A DNA stretch of 64,000 bases from Dyella lipolytica (GCF_030160075.1 NZ_BSNQ01000003.1:1672328-1736327); one strand, 5' to 3'. Positions 14,461-24,546 are shown, counted from the stretch's first letter. Notes: generated by a model from the sequence alone, not told the origin. Program-made: numbers and translations.

Positions 14461-15147
14461 TCACTGCGTGGTGCGATTGGCTGAGCCAGCCTTGATCAGT
14501 TTTATCGCTTCATCCGGCCCACTTTCACGATCATCCGGAAATTCAGAACCAAACCACTCAAGAAAACACACAATCCCATTTAGGGGATTGGAAAGTATCA
14601 GTGCATGATCACGCAAATCGACGCGACGCTCGTCTAGAGGGCGCGTCAAGATCCCAAGCTCATAAATTGTTGAGTCGATTGCGTCACATAGAAAAGGAAA
14701 CCCGCCAACGGACTGCGCTAGCTCAACTCCAACTTTGGGCGGTAGCATCGCGATCCTTTCGAGTGCCATGCGGTCGAATATAGGCTTAATTGTCTTAACA
14801 GCCACTGCTATTCGCTGCATTGGATCTACATACGGTTGGCCGTTAGGGATATCCGCTAGTTCGTCAAGCCAGCGCCGCATGTGCACTGCATGGATAACAA
14901 TCTTTTGGATATCGGTGTACATATATGAGGCTGCTATCCGAGCAAGCTCATTACGCTGACGATTTCGACGACGCCTTTCTGTGTCGCTTACCAAAACGGC
15001 CGCCAGCGCGGCCAAAAATGCCCCTACCCCCGCAACCCACGCACCTTGATCTGAAGACGTCAGGGAAAGCCACCAGCGAGCAATATCCCATGGCCAAAAA
15101 GTATGCCCGAGGTGCCGCGAAACGCTGCAAACTGGATCGGTATTCAT
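14461..15147 (-). CDS. Single-pass membrane protein of the HerA block
   Basis: The 228-residue protein has one transmembrane helix (about 36-54: WVAGVGAFLAALAAVLVS) followed directly by a basic stop-transfer segment (RRRRNRQR, 58-65). The large C-terminal part is therefore predicted to be cytoplasmic. That part is helical, with no known motif. It lies 95 bases downstream of the HerA-like gene on the same strand and shares its lower GC, so the two probably form an operon. Its topology (short membrane anchor plus cytoplasmic helical domain) is common among effector or sensor components of defence modules, but there is no direct evidence of function. Confidence 0.6.
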   Translation of the reverse strand: MNTDPVCSVSRHLGHTFWPWDIARWWLSLTSSDQGAWVAGVGAFLAALAAVLVSDTERRRRNRQRNELARIAASYMYTDIQKIVIHAVHMRRWLDELADIPNGQPYVDPMQRIAVAVKTIKPIFDRMALERIAMLPPKVGVELAQSVGGFPFLCDAIDSTIYELGILTRPLDERRVDLRDHALILSNPLNGIVCFLEWFGSEFPDDRESGPDEAIKLIKAGSANRTTQ

Positions 15148-15242
15148 ACCCTACCCTTTAGCTAGTGCAGCTAAACACATCAGGTTAAGCCAACACAAAT
15201 GGGTCATGTTGACCAAAATACAGTCCCATCCCACACCTGCGG

Positions 15243-17429
15243 TCACTCATGACGCTGTGAGCTAAACACTCTCCTGAAATCCTCTCTATCATTCAGCCGA
15301 ATCAATATAGGATTCTCACAGCTCGATGCCTTGCCAAAAAAAACCGCGTGCCTTTCCGAGATAGTTGACAGGGAGCTGGCATAGTCTCTACCAATGTAAT
15401 TTGAGAGAAACTCCTTGCCGGTTTCATCAAAGGTCCTCATAGCGAATATAGTGTTGCACTGATTTAAGATTGTCTTAGTGACATTTGCAGTTCGCTGAGT
15501 GATAAGCAGGCATCCAAGCCCATACTTTCTCCCCTGAAGAATTGCCCTTGCCGTGCCATTGGTAGCTTCGCGGTCCGAAGGCGTTGCAACGGAACTAAAT
15601 TCAGGCACAAGTGAATGCGCTTCCTCATAGACCAAACAAACCCTCGCCTGATCCGACATCCGATCTTGCAGGAGTTGCAGCGCAAGCTCAGAGACAATCC
15701 TCGTTATCTCCACTGACGTCACGCTCCACAGCGCGGCACCACGCTTCCATTGCCCTCTTTCCTGATAGGTTTTGGCTTCCGACATTTGTTTACTGCCAGT
15801 AACCTGCGCCGGATTGTAAATCTTAAGCATTTTCCCACTGGTTACGCTTAGAAATTCGCGCAGATCGTTAGAGATTGCTTCTCGGATGTTGTTAAGACTT
15901 CCGCCATCTTCCGGATTCTCCGCATAGGCCTCGCGATCACGCTCTCCCGCTGCCGCGATCATCCTTAAGCACTTATCCTCGTGCGCACGATCTAGATAGC
16001 TATCCAATTCAACGGAATATTGATTTGTAAGATCTAAGCAGATGACCTTAATTCCCTCGGCCATCATTCTCTCCACTAGCTCAATAGCAAGCATACTTTT
16101 ACCAACACCGAGGATGCCCAAGATTGCTGTGTTATGAGTAACCAATTCATGGATATTTCGTATCGAAGCTGGGTAGTTTGTTCCTGGGAAATGACCAACC
16201 GCACTCCTTTCCGGAACAAAATGATCGGTAAGCCTCAAATAAACCGGGGAATTGGGGCGGGGAAGCCACTTTGATGCAACAAATCGCTTCGCTCCTGGGT
16301 CCCATATACCTATCTTCTGAGCCTGTGCCCTGGCATACCCATGCGTATTCTTCTGTTGAACGACCTCCTCTCGAGTGAGACCGTTCACTATTTGATATGT
16401 AACTGTCTCACGTGACACCGAAACTTCGACAAGTCGCCCTTCCTCCAAACTTTCGTCCCTCGAAACTTCAAAGAAAAGCTTTTCGAGAGAAGTATCAGCT
16501 GCGACGATTCCAACTAAAGAATCGACGTTTGAGAATCGCTCATCCAGGGGCTTATCTAGACATTCTCGTGATATCAGCGCCACTTCGTTTTTCTGAAGAC
16601 CCAAAACTCTAGGCTGGGATAATTTATTAATTTTTGCCGAAGATATCTCTACCAGCCTAAGCAACACACCATCATCTCGACCAACGTAGTCTAGCGCAGC
16701 ACATATTTTCGGCTCCCCCGTAGGATCATTCACGACGACAAAATCACCAGGCGACAACGCGGAACCTAAACTTTTTCGGCAAAGAATGAGACCTGGAGTC
16801 TGGTATGCGACTACCGCGCCACCAGTCACGAATGCCGCATCGCCTTTCAATATTTCCTTGAGCCTATTAAATAAACGAGCTAATCCATCAAGAGGCGATA
16901 GAACTCCAACAATCACCCAGGCCAGCGAAATCAAACCAATCTCTTTCGCCGAGTTGCGATGATAGACATACAAGGCAAATATGATCACAACGGTAAAGAT
17001 TGCTCTTGGTGTACCCAGAACCTCCGACAGCGATTTCGCAACAGCTGATGTTTTTTCAGCCAGCTGCGCGTGCAATCCAAGCGAAATAATTGCAATCGCA
17101 GCGATCAAGGCAACACCAATTACGTAGCTCATTGCGACAACAAAGGCTACTTGCTCACCGCTTCCCCACGTTACCCAATTATTGCTTAGCGCCAACGCGA
17201 TCGCTGCGGGCGCGGCATAGAGCACGACATCAGAGGGCTTAACAAAAAATGGAGTGTCAAGCCGGCTTCCCAAAATTAGGCCGAGGAGGGCAACGTAAAA
17301 CCAGAAGCCTTTGTCACCATTTGGCGGAAAGATATGGCCAAAGACCAGCCAACTCACAAAGCATAAAATCACTACTTCAAACAAAAGAAATCCAAATCGC
17401 ATCCTCTGCGACAAAGGTCTTGATTTCAT
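15243..17429 (-). CDS. Membrane-anchored HerA/DUF87-type ATPase
   Basis: The 728-residue protein joins an N-terminal membrane domain of about six helices (roughly 11-30, 42-54, 67-82, 92-118, 142-156, 163-180) to a beta-rich middle (200-420) and a HerA-FtsK ATPase. The Walker A is GILGVGKS (438-445) and the Walker B is CLVYEEAH (598-605). The GRKYG Arg (634) and the TQR sensor (644-646) follow. HerA proteins form hexameric DNA translocases, working with NurA in end processing or with SIR2 and nuclease partners in phage defence. A membrane-fused version without a nearby nuclease is unusual. GGGAGG sits seven bases upstream of the ATG at 17429. It is flanked by the icmF terminator and starts the minus-strand block. 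Confidence 0.85.
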   Translation of the reverse strand: MKSRPLSQRMRFGFLLFEVVILCFVSWLVFGHIFPPNGDKGFWFYVALLGLILGSRLDTPFFVKPSDVVLYAAPAAIALALSNNWVTWGSGEQVAFVVAMSYVIGVALIAAIAIISLGLHAQLAEKTSAVAKSLSEVLGTPRAIFTVVIIFALYVYHRNSAKEIGLISLAWVIVGVLSPLDGLARLFNRLKEILKGDAAFVTGGAVVAYQTPGLILCRKSLGSALSPGDFVVVNDPTGEPKICAALDYVGRDDGVLLRLVEISSAKINKLSQPRVLGLQKNEVALISRECLDKPLDERFSNVDSLVGIVAADTSLEKLFFEVSRDESLEEGRLVEVSVSRETVTYQIVNGLTREEVVQQKNTHGYARAQAQKIGIWDPGAKRFVASKWLPRPNSPVYLRLTDHFVPERSAVGHFPGTNYPASIRNIHELVTHNTAILGILGVGKSMLAIELVERMMAEGIKVICLDLTNQYSVELDSYLDRAHEDKCLRMIAAAGERDREAYAENPEDGGSLNNIREAISNDLREFLSVTSGKMLKIYNPAQVTGSKQMSEAKTYQERGQWKRGAALWSVTSVEITRIVSELALQLLQDRMSDQARVCLVYEEAHSLVPEFSSVATPSDREATNGTARAILQGRKYGLGCLLITQRTANVTKTILNQCNTIFAMRTFDETGKEFLSNYIGRDYASSLSTISERHAVFFGKASSCENPILIRLNDREDFRRVFSSQRHE

Positions 17430-17473
17430 TTGGAACCTCCCCCTGTGGAGATTTTTTTGAATATATACCTAAA

Positions 17474-17503
17474 CGAAAACGCCCGCTTGCGCGGGCGTTT
17501 TCG
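17474..17503 (-). terminator. Terminator of icmF
   Basis: A perfect 13-bp palindrome (17474-17486 with 17491-17503) with a TTGC loop has A4 and T4 built into the stem ends. It lies 18 bases past the icmF stop and just before the HerA-type gene, insulating the two. Confidence 0.85.
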
Positions 17504-17521
17504 CAGACTACTCACACTCTG

Positions 17522-20500
17522 CTACATATTCCGCCGATACTCCCCACCCACGTCATACAACGCGTGGCTGATTTGGCCTAGCGAGTTGTACTTCACCGCC
17601 TCCATCAACTGCTCGAACACATTCTTCCGCTCGCGCGCGGTGTTCTGCAGCACCTTAAGGCTCTCCGGCGCCAACGTATTGCGTGCGTCGCCGTAGCCTT
17701 TGACGTTGGTGATCTGCTGCCCTTTCTCTTCTTCCGTGCTGCGGATGAGTTCGATCTCGGTGGCGATTTCGCCGCCGTGGTCTTTGGGCAGGAAGGTGTT
17801 GACGCCGATCAGCGGCAGGCTGCCGTCGTGTTTCTTTTGTTCGTAGTACATCGATTCTTCCTGAATCTTGCCGCGCTGGTACATGGTGTCCATGGCGCCG
17901 AGTACGCCGCCGCGTTCGCTGATGGCTTCGAATTCTTTGTACACGGCTTCTTCGACGATGTCGGTGAGGGCGTCGACCACGTAGCTGCCCTGCCACGGGT
18001 TTTCGTTGAAGTTGAGGCCGAGTTCTTTGTTGATGATCATCTGGATGGCTACGGCGCGGCGCACGCTTTCTTCGGTGGGCGTGGTGATAGCTTCGTCGTA
18101 GGCGTTGGTGTGCAGGCTGTTGCAGTTGTCGAACAGTGCGTACAGCGCTTGCAGCGTGGTGCGGATGTCGTTGAACTGGATTTCCTGCGCGTGCAAGGAG
18201 CGGCCGGAGGTTTGGATGTGGTACTTCATCATCTGGCTGCGGGCGCTGGCGCCGTAGCGTTCGCGCATGGCGCGCGCCCAGATGCGGCGGGCGACACGGC
18301 CGATAACGGTGTATTCCGGGTCCATGCCGTTGGAGAAGAAGAAGCTTAGGTTCGGCGCGAAGTCGTCGATGTTCATGCCGCGCGCGAGGTAGTACTCCAC
18401 GATGGTGAAGCCGTTGCTGAGCGTGAAGGCGAGCTGGCTGATCGGGTTGGCGCCGGCTTCGGCGATGTGATAGCCGGAGATGGAGACCGAATAGAAGTTG
18501 CGCACTTTGTTGTCGACAAAGTACTGCTGGATGTCGCCCATCATGCGCAGTGCGAATTCGGTGCTGAAGATGCAGGTGTTTTGCGCCTGGTCTTCTTTGA
18601 GAATGTCGGCTTGCACGGTGCCGCGCACGTTGCTGAGCGTTTCGGCTTTGATGGTGGCGTAGGTTTGCGCATCCACCAGTTGATCGCCGGACACGCCGAG
18701 CAGGCCGAGGCCGAGACCTTCGTTGCCTTTGGGCAGGTCGCCGGAATAGTTCGGGCGCTTGCCGTGGGCGTAGAGCTCGGCGATGCGCTTTTCGGCGGCG
18801 GCCCAGCGGGTGGGATCGGCCTTGAGGTATTTCTCTACGTTCTGATCGATCGCGGTGTTCATGAACATCGCGAGGATGATCGGCGCGGGGCCGTTGATGG
18901 TCATCGATACGGAGGTGCTGGGCGCGCTGAGGTCGAAGCCGGAGTACAGCTTCTTCATGTCGTCGAGCGTGGCGACGTTGACGCCGGAGTTGCCGATCTT
19001 GCCGTAGATGTCGGGGCGCGGTGCCGGGTCTTCGCCGTACAGGGTGACGGAGTCGAAGGCGGTGGAGAGGCGTGTGGCGGCACCGCCTTGGCTCAGGTAA
19101 TGGAAGCGGCGGTTGGTGCGCTCGGGTGTGCCCTCGCCTGCGAACATGCGGGTGGGGTCTTCGCCGCTACGGCGATATGGGTACACGCCGCCGGTGTAGG
19201 GGTAATGGCCGGGGAGGTTTTCGCGCATCAGAAAGCGCAGCAGGTCGCCCCAGTCTTTGGTTTTGGGTGGCGAGACTTTCGGAATTTTTTGGTGGCTGAG
19301 CGAGTCGCGGTAGTTTTCGACGCGGATGGTTTTGTCGCGGACTTTGTATTCGTTGACGTCGGCGGTGACGGACTCGTAGCGCGCAGGCCAATCGCGCAGC
19401 AGGTGGATGGCTTCGTGACTGAGTTCGCGTAGGGCGGCGTTGTAGCGTTGGCGAAGTAGAACTAGCGTGCGGTCCACGACGTCGTCGTCCCGGCGTAGGC
19501 CGGGATCCAGTGTCTTTGCGTCTGAGTTGTGCGCTTCGCGCGCATTACTTGACTGGGTCCCGGCGTTCGCCGGGACGACGGGGGAGTGTGAGGTGGGGTG
19601 GAGGTCGTCGTGGTCGTAGCGTTCGAGGGCGCGTGGGAGTTTCGAGTCACCGAGGTCTTTTAGCGATTCGTAGTAGTGCTGCGCTTTGCTGGCGAATTCG
19701 GCTTCGCGTTCGATCTCGCTGTTGATGCCGCGGCCCTGCTCGGCGATTTCCGCGAGGTAGCGCACGCGGGCGCCGGGGATCAGCACGGTGGCGCGTGGTT
19801 CTTTCAGGGTGGTGTCGAGGTTCGGTTTGAAATCGCAATTTGAAGCAAGAGCGACCCCACCCTGCCCTCCCCTGGAAGGGGAGGGTTCAAGATGCAGCTT
19901 GTTGCGCATCAGGCGGCAGAGGTTGGTGAACATCCAGGTGACGCCTGGATCGTTGAACTGGCTGGCGATGGTGGGGTACACCGGCACGTCTTCGTCTTTC
20001 AGGCTGAAGGCGGTGCGGTTGCGCTTCCACTGTTTGCGCACGTCGCGCAGCGCGTCTTCGGCGCCGCGTTTGTCGAATTTGTTGAGTACCACGAGTTCGG
20101 CGAAATCGAGCATGTCGATTTTTTCGAGCTGGCTGGCGGCGCCGTAGTCGCTGGTCATCACGTAGACGGGGAAGTCGACGAGGTCGACGATTTCCGAATC
20201 GCTTTGGCCGATGCCGGCGGTTTCGACGATCACCAGGTCGTAGGGCTGGCTCTTCAAGAAGTTGACGCAATCGTGCAGCACCACGTTGGTGGCGGCGTGC
20301 TGGCGGCGCGTGGCCATGGAGCGCATGTAGACGCGATGGCTGCGCAGCGCATTCATGCGGATGCGGTCGCCGAGCAAGGCGCCGCCGCTGCGGCGACGCG
20401 TGGGATCGACGGCGAGCACGGCGATGCGCATCTGCGGGAAGGCGTGCAGGAAGCGCAGCAGCAGTTCGTCCACCACGGAGGATTTGCCGGCGCCGCCGGT

Positions 20501-21142
20501 GCCGGTCATGCCGAGCACGGGGGTGTGTTTGCCGGCGAGCGACCATTCCTTGCGCAGACGCGTGAGTTCGGCGTCGCCGAGCTTGCCTTCTTCGATAGCG
20601 GAGAGCATGTGGCCGACGCTGTTTTCGTCGTCGATGCTTACTTTGGGAGGCACGAAGGCGACGGTCTGCTCGCGCTGGGCGGCGGCGTTGCCGGCGCGCA
20701 GCATCACGTCTTCGATCATCTCGGTAAGGCCGAGCTTCATGCCGTCGTTGGGGTGGTAGATGCGCTCCACGCCGTAGGCTTGCAGCTCGCGGATTTCTTC
20801 CGGCGTGATGGTGCCGCCGCCGCCACCGAACACGCGCACGTGGCTGGCGCCCTTCTCTTTGAGCATGTCCACCATGTACTTGAAGTACTCGACGTGGCCG
20901 CCCTGGTAGGAGGACAGCGCGATGGCGTCGGCGTCTTCTTGCAGTGCAGCACGAACCACGTCTTCCACCGAGCGGTTATGGCCCAGGTGAATGACTTCCG
21001 CGCCCTGCGACTGAATGATGCGGCGCATGATGTTGATGGCGGCATCGTGGCCGTCGAACAGGCTGGCGGCCGTGACAAAGCGCAGTGGACTGGTTTCGGC
21101 CTGCGCGGCGGTGGCAGGGACGTGCTTGGCGGGGGAACTCAT
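17522..21142 (-). CDS. icmF: Fused isobutyryl-CoA mutase IcmF with repeat-derived inserts
   Basis: IcmF interconverts isobutyryl-CoA and n-butyryl-CoA with adenosylcobalamin. It carries its own G-protein chaperone. Domains in order are a B12-binding domain (about 20-150, DGHDAA at 30-35), a MeaI-type GTPase (about 205-415, P-loop GTGGAGKS at 214-221, NKFD at 354-357), a helical linker (about 415-620), and the mutase TIM barrel to the C-terminus. At 1206 residues it is about 110 longer than typical IcmF as I remember it. The excess falls in the linker: residues about 418-437 and 515-556 are translations of palindromic DNA repeats (for example [12 protein letters not shown] and [10 protein letters not shown]). 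The frame stays open, so the protein is probably made. The gene appears monocistronic. Confidence 0.95.
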   Translation of the reverse strand: MSSPAKHVPATAAQAETSPLRFVTAASLFDGHDAAINIMRRIIQSQGAEVIHLGHNRSVEDVVRAALQEDADAIALSSYQGGHVEYFKYMVDMLKEKGASHVRVFGGGGGTITPEEIRELQAYGVERIYHPNDGMKLGLTEMIEDVMLRAGNAAAQREQTVAFVPPKVSIDDENSVGHMLSAIEEGKLGDAELTRLRKEWSLAGKHTPVLGMTGTGGAGKSSVVDELLLRFLHAFPQMRIAVLAVDPTRRRSGGALLGDRIRMNALRSHRVYMRSMATRRQHAATNVVLHDCVNFLKSQPYDLVIVETAGIGQSDSEIVDLVDFPVYVMTSDYGAASQLEKIDMLDFAELVVLNKFDKRGAEDALRDVRKQWKRNRTAFSLKDEDVPVYPTIASQFNDPGVTWMFTNLCRLMRNKLHLEPSPSRGGQGGVALASNCDFKPNLDTTLKEPRATVLIPGARVRYLAEIAEQGRGINSEIEREAEFASKAQHYYESLKDLGDSKLPRALERYDHDDLHPTSHSPVVPANAGTQSSNAREAHNSDAKTLDPGLRRDDDVVDRTLVLLRQRYNAALRELSHEAIHLLRDWPARYESVTADVNEYKVRDKTIRVENYRDSLSHQKIPKVSPPKTKDWGDLLRFLMRENLPGHYPYTGGVYPYRRSGEDPTRMFAGEGTPERTNRRFHYLSQGGAATRLSTAFDSVTLYGEDPAPRPDIYGKIGNSGVNVATLDDMKKLYSGFDLSAPSTSVSMTINGPAPIILAMFMNTAIDQNVEKYLKADPTRWAAAEKRIAELYAHGKRPNYSGDLPKGNEGLGLGLLGVSGDQLVDAQTYATIKAETLSNVRGTVQADILKEDQAQNTCIFSTEFALRMMGDIQQYFVDNKVRNFYSVSISGYHIAEAGANPISQLAFTLSNGFTIVEYYLARGMNIDDFAPNLSFFFSNGMDPEYTVIGRVARRIWARAMRERYGASARSQMMKYHIQTSGRSLHAQEIQFNDIRTTLQALYALFDNCNSLHTNAYDEAITTPTEESVRRAVAIQMIINKELGLNFNENPWQGSYVVDALTDIVEEAVYKEFEAISERGGVLGAMDTMYQRGKIQEESMYYEQKKHDGSLPLIGVNTFLPKDHGGEIATEIELIRSTEEEKGQQITNVKGYGDARNTLAPESLKVLQNTARERKNVFEQLMEAVKYNSLGQISHALYDVGGEYRRNM
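19483..19580. repeat. 98-base inverted-repeat element inside icmF
   Basis: A 29-base end (19483-19511) is inverted at 19552-19580 with 25 of 29 positions matching. The unit CGTCCCGGCG and its complement recur inside each end. The structure looks like a miniature inverted-repeat element. Read on the minus strand it gives the PANAGTQ and DPGLRRDDD sequences that recur as spurious peptides in many GC-rich genomes. It is in frame with icmF. Confidence 0.85.
19865..19885. repeat. CCCTCCCCT palindrome inside icmF
   Basis: CCCTCCCCT (19865-19873) and AGGGGAGGG (19877-19885) form a perfect 9-bp stem. The unit belongs to the same CCCTCCCC family as the repeats at 22601, 33578 and 41686. It encodes the SPSRGGQGG peptide at the end of the GTPase domain. 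Confidence 0.75.
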
Positions 21143-21329
21143 GGGGACTCCGACAACGGATGAGCGAACCCCATCATTCTAGTGGGGTTGGCCGTTAAGC
21201 GCTCGGGATTACCCGATCGTTGGCGGTATTTGCGCCGGGCGGCGCGTTTGATCCTAAGATAGACCCAGCATTGCTCCAGGCTTTCCACCGATCGCGCGTG
21301 TATGCGCCTTTCACAAGGAAATGTCACCG

Positions 21330-22595
21330 ATGCAATCGACCATTCCACTCCCTACGGCCGCCGACCCCACGACTCCGCGCCGTTTGCCGCGTCTACAGAT
21401 GTGGCATCAGATTCTGATTGCGATGATTCTCGGCCTGGCAGTCGGGCATTTCATTGGCGAGCCCGCAAAAGTGCTGCAGCCGCTGGGCGACATCTTTATG
21501 TCGCTGATCCGCATGTGCGTGATACCGGTGGTGTTCGTGTCGCTGGTGTGCGGAATCATGTCGCTGTCGGATATGGCGGCGATGCGGCGTATTGCGTGGA
21601 AGTCGATTGCGATCTACGCGGTGTCGATGGCGATGGCCACCGTGCTGGCCCTGGGTGTCGCGAAGGTGTTCAACGTGGGCGCGGGTTTTGGCCTGACGGC
21701 TGGTGCTGCTAGCGCTACGGCGCCGGCCTCCACCAGCATCAAGGATGCGTTGATGAGTGCGATTCCGTCGAATCCATTCAAGGCGTTCGCGGAAGGCGCG
21801 CTGTTGCCGACGATTGTGTTTGCGATTTTCTTTGGGCTGGCGATCAATCTGGCGGGCGACGCGGCCGGCTCGGTGCGGCGGTTCTTCGAGAGTTTGTCGG
21901 CGGTGGTGTTCAAGCTGATCGACATGGTGCTGAAGTTTGCGCCGATCGGTGTGTTCGGCTTGATGGCGTATGTCACGGCGGATCACGGGTTTTCGGTGCT
22001 GGGGCACCTAGGCTCGCTGGTGGCGGTGAACTACGTGGTGATGCTGTTTTTCATGATCGTTATATGCAGCGCGATGCTGATGCTGTGGCGGCTGAATCCG
22101 CTGCCGTTTCTGCGCAAGATGATTCCGGTGCAGCTGTTTGCGTATTCGTCGGCGAGCAGCGCGGCCACGTTGCCGCTGAATCTGGAGAATACGCAGCGGC
22201 GTTTGGGTGTCGATCCGCGCGTGAGCAGTTTTGTGTTGCCGCTGGGTGCGACGGTGAATATGTCGGGGCTGGCTGTTTATCTCAGCACGGTGGTGATTTT
22301 TGCCAGCCATGCGTATGGCATTGCGCTTTCTTTCTCGCAGCTGGTGACGGTGGTGCTGACCATCACGCTGGTGTCGATTGGCGCGGCGGGTATTCCCGGT
22401 GCCGCACTCGTGGTGATGGGTTTGGTGCTCACCTCGGTCGGGTTGCCGCTGGAAGTGGTCGCGGTGATTGCGGCGGTGGACCGTTTGCTGGATATGTGCT
22501 GCACGGCGGCGAACGTCACCGGCGACTCCGTCACCGCGGTGATGGTGGCGAAGTCGGAAGGTGTGCTCGATCTCGAGTACTACAACCGAGCTTGA
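21330..22595 (+). CDS. Dicarboxylate/amino acid:cation symporter (DAACS family)
   Basis: The 421-residue inner-membrane protein has the GltP/DctA fold. It shows about eight long hydrophobic helices, the serine-rich hairpin AYSSASSAATLP and the substrate/cation motif ATVNMSG. It also has a GIPGAAL hairpin and the helix-8 signature DRLLDMCCTAANVTGD. Members couple uptake of glutamate, aspartate or C4-dicarboxylates to protons or sodium; the exact substrate cannot be read here. AAGGAA at 21315-21320 abuts the ATG at 21321, so the ATG at 21330, nine bases on, is preferred. It is divergent from icmF. A pair of GC-rich palindromes follows the gene. Confidence 0.92.
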   Translation: MQSTIPLPTAADPTTPRRLPRLQMWHQILIAMILGLAVGHFIGEPAKVLQPLGDIFMSLIRMCVIPVVFVSLVCGIMSLSDMAAMRRIAWKSIAIYAVSMAMATVLALGVAKVFNVGAGFGLTAGAASATAPASTSIKDALMSAIPSNPFKAFAEGALLPTIVFAIFFGLAINLAGDAAGSVRRFFESLSAVVFKLIDMVLKFAPIGVFGLMAYVTADHGFSVLGHLGSLVAVNYVVMLFFMIVICSAMLMLWRLNPLPFLRKMIPVQLFAYSSASSAATLPLNLENTQRRLGVDPRVSSFVLPLGATVNMSGLAVYLSTVVIFASHAYGIALSFSQLVTVVLTITLVSIGAAGIPGAALVVMGLVLTSVGLPLEVVAVIAAVDRLLDMCCTAANVTGDSVTAVMVAKSEGVLDLEYYNRA

Positions 22596-22600
22596 TAACC

Positions 22601-22703
22601 CCTCCCCCTGCTTGCAGGGGGAGGTCGGGAGGGGGTGAACTCTTGCGGGGATGTTTGAGGCAAGTGCTCGACCCCTCCCCAGCCGTCCCCTGCAAGCAGG
22701 GGA
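22601..22703. repeat. Pair of CCCTCCCC palindromes in opposite orientation
   Basis: CCTCCCCCTGC (22601-22611) pairs with 22614-22624, and TCCCCTGC (22686-22693) pairs with 22696-22703. The flanks (GGGAGGGGGTGAAC and its inverse) show the two units are inverted copies, a BIME-like arrangement. It lies between the convergent symporter and hydrolase genes, where it may act as a bidirectional terminator. Confidence 0.8.
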
Positions 22704-22719
22704 GGGAGTTCACTCGCGG

Positions 22720-23652
22720 TCAGGCGAGACCGTAGGGCAAATTGGGTGATGCCACCACGCGATTGCCTACGCTTTCGCCGCGCAGAAAAGCGAGTGTGGC
22801 CTCGAGCACTTCTGGTGCATCCAGCACTTTGTGATGACCTAGCCCTTGCGTGGTGAGCAGGCGTGCGCCGGGCCAGAAACGGGCGTAACGCTCGCCCTCT
22901 TCCCACGGCACTTCGCGATCGTCCAGATCGTGCACCACAAGGCCTGGTTGACCGAGCATGGGTAGGTGGCGGTGTACTGCCAGATCGCGCGGAGCAATGC
23001 CGGTGCGTTGTTCGTACCACGCCATGAAAGGTTCGCGCAGGTGTTGGCCCAGATGCACGAAACGGAAGAAACGGTGTGCGGCCGCTTCGATATCGGCGGC
23101 CGGCGCAATCACCACCAATCGCTCTGCATACCAGTCTTCGTTTTGCGCCAGCGTCACGGCTGCGCCGCCCATGGAATGGCCGATGGCAAGCGCGGCGTTG
23201 CCGAAGTGTTGACCGACCGCGCGAATAGTGGCGATGCAATCGGGCAGCGTGCAGAAGCGACCGCTGCTGTCGCCGTGACCGGGCTGGTCGAAACTGACGA
23301 CGGCAAAACCTAGCGCGCGCAGCTTCGCTACCCATGGCAAGTAGCGAAGGCCAAAACTGGACCAACCATGCACCAGCAACGCATACGGCTGCGTGCTGGG
23401 ATCGCCCCATACATAGGTTGCGATGGATTCGCCGCCGATCTGCAGTTGTCCGCGTTGCATGTCGCGATCGGGTTGCGCGGCGCGCGCACGGCTACGACTG
23501 CTCGCGAAGGGTGTAGCGAACAGACGCGCGGCGCGATCCACCGTGCGCTCCGGTGCCAAGCGGCTACCGACGGCGAAACCGATGCGTACTGCGCCGAGCT
23601 TCAACGTGTGGCGCGATGAGTGATGGCGTGAGTGAGCGGTCTGGCGCTTCAT
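22720..23652 (-). CDS. Alpha/beta hydrolase
   Basis: This 310-residue protein has an alpha/beta-hydrolase fold from about residue 68: oxyanion HGW (95-97), nucleophile elbow GHSMGG (Ser160), acid Asp245 in HDLDDREVP, and His273 in GLGHHK. The first 60 residues are basic and low in complexity, with no clear signal peptide. Substrate cannot be predicted; such proteins are generic esterases or lipases. It lies 18 bases downstream of a TetR-family gene on the same strand, which very likely controls it. The ATG at 23652 is taken as the start because the preceding gap shows no other in-frame candidate, although a shorter start near Met65 would still keep the fold. Confidence 0.85.
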   Translation of the reverse strand: MKRQTAHSRHHSSRHTLKLGAVRIGFAVGSRLAPERTVDRAARLFATPFASSRSRARAAQPDRDMQRGQLQIGGESIATYVWGDPSTQPYALLVHGWSSFGLRYLPWVAKLRALGFAVVSFDQPGHGDSSGRFCTLPDCIATIRAVGQHFGNAALAIGHSMGGAAVTLAQNEDWYAERLVVIAPAADIEAAAHRFFRFVHLGQHLREPFMAWYEQRTGIAPRDLAVHRHLPMLGQPGLVVHDLDDREVPWEEGERYARFWPGARLLTTQGLGHHKVLDAPEVLEATLAFLRGESVGNRVVASPNLPYGLA

Positions 23653-23670
23653 GATGGGGCTCCTGGGGGT

Positions 23671-24276
23671 TCAGGGCTGGTAACTGGCAAATAGACGGTC
23701 GAGTGCTTTCCAGGTGCGAGAGCTGGCTTGTTCGAAACCGAACAGACCCGCGTCGTGATGCAGGCCGAGCATCAAGGCGTAGATTTCGAAGGCGAGTTGC
23801 TCGGGATCGGTGTCGGGGCCTAGTTCACCGACTTGCATCGTCAAACTCACGGCGCGCGCCAATTCGCGGCGCCAGTCGGATTGTTGTTTCAGCACGCGCT
23901 CGCGCAAGGCGCCGTCGGCACGGCCGTCGTACTCCACCGCGGCGCTGAGCAAGATGCATCCGCTCTGGTGGATGTGCCCCCACTCGACCCAGTTCTCGAT
24001 CATGGTGCGCAGACGTCGCATGCCGCGCGGCTGTTTCAGCGCCGGTAGCATGATGAACTCGATGAAGCGCGTGGAGACGGCGTCCAGCAGGGCAAGCTGC
24101 AGATCTTCGCGAGAACCGAAGTGGGCGAAAACGCCGCTTTTGGACATTCCCACGCCCAGTGCCAGGGCGCCGATGGACAGACCTTCGAGGCCGTCGTGGC
24201 GGGCGAGCTGGTAGGCATGCTCGAGGATCAGCTCGCGGGTGGCGGCGCCTTTACTGGGGGTCGTGACAGCGTTCAT
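23671..24276 (-). CDS. TetR/AcrR-family transcriptional regulator
   Basis: This 201-residue protein has an N-terminal TetR helix-turn-helix (about 14-60: LEGLSIGALALGVGMSKSGV and AHFGSREDLQLALLD) and a C-terminal ligand-binding domain of the TetR_C type with FEIYALMLGLHHDAGLFG. It is first in a two-gene operon with the alpha/beta hydrolase and presumably represses it, responding to a small acyl or aromatic ligand. The promoter must lie in 24277-24546. I could not pick out an operator palindrome with confidence. Confidence 0.93.
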   Translation of the reverse strand: MNAVTTPSKGAATRELILEHAYQLARHDGLEGLSIGALALGVGMSKSGVFAHFGSREDLQLALLDAVSTRFIEFIMLPALKQPRGMRRLRTMIENWVEWGHIHQSGCILLSAAVEYDGRADGALRERVLKQQSDWRRELARAVSLTMQVGELGPDTDPEQLAFEIYALMLGLHHDAGLFGFEQASSRTWKALDRLFASYQP

Positions 24277-24546
24277 GAGGCGAAAATAGCACGACCGTTC
24301 GTATTATTCCAGCCCCATGTGAGGCGACCGCCATCCATCATCCCTACCCCGCTTGCGGAGAGTTGCGGATTCACCGGCATGGGTGCATAGACAAGGTCAC
24401 GTGCGCCGCGCATCGCAAGTAATTCTGCTGTTACCTGAACGAGCGAAAGCAATAGCGTCAACATCGGCAAATACGATTGCGTTTCCCGTACTGCAAGCCG
24501 CTTACTGCGGCTGCTTTTTGAATTGGACAATATTGGAGAGGACACC

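Noticed and set aside
18467-19432. 321-residue plus-strand open frame
   Set aside because: Antisense to the mutase domain of icmF, with no recognisable domain and a biased composition.
19892-21163. 423-residue plus-strand open frame
   Set aside because: It is antisense to icmF, whose domains and motifs are unmistakable. The frame is open because of third-position GC bias, and its composition (His, Ala, Gly, Val runs) is typical of a shadow.
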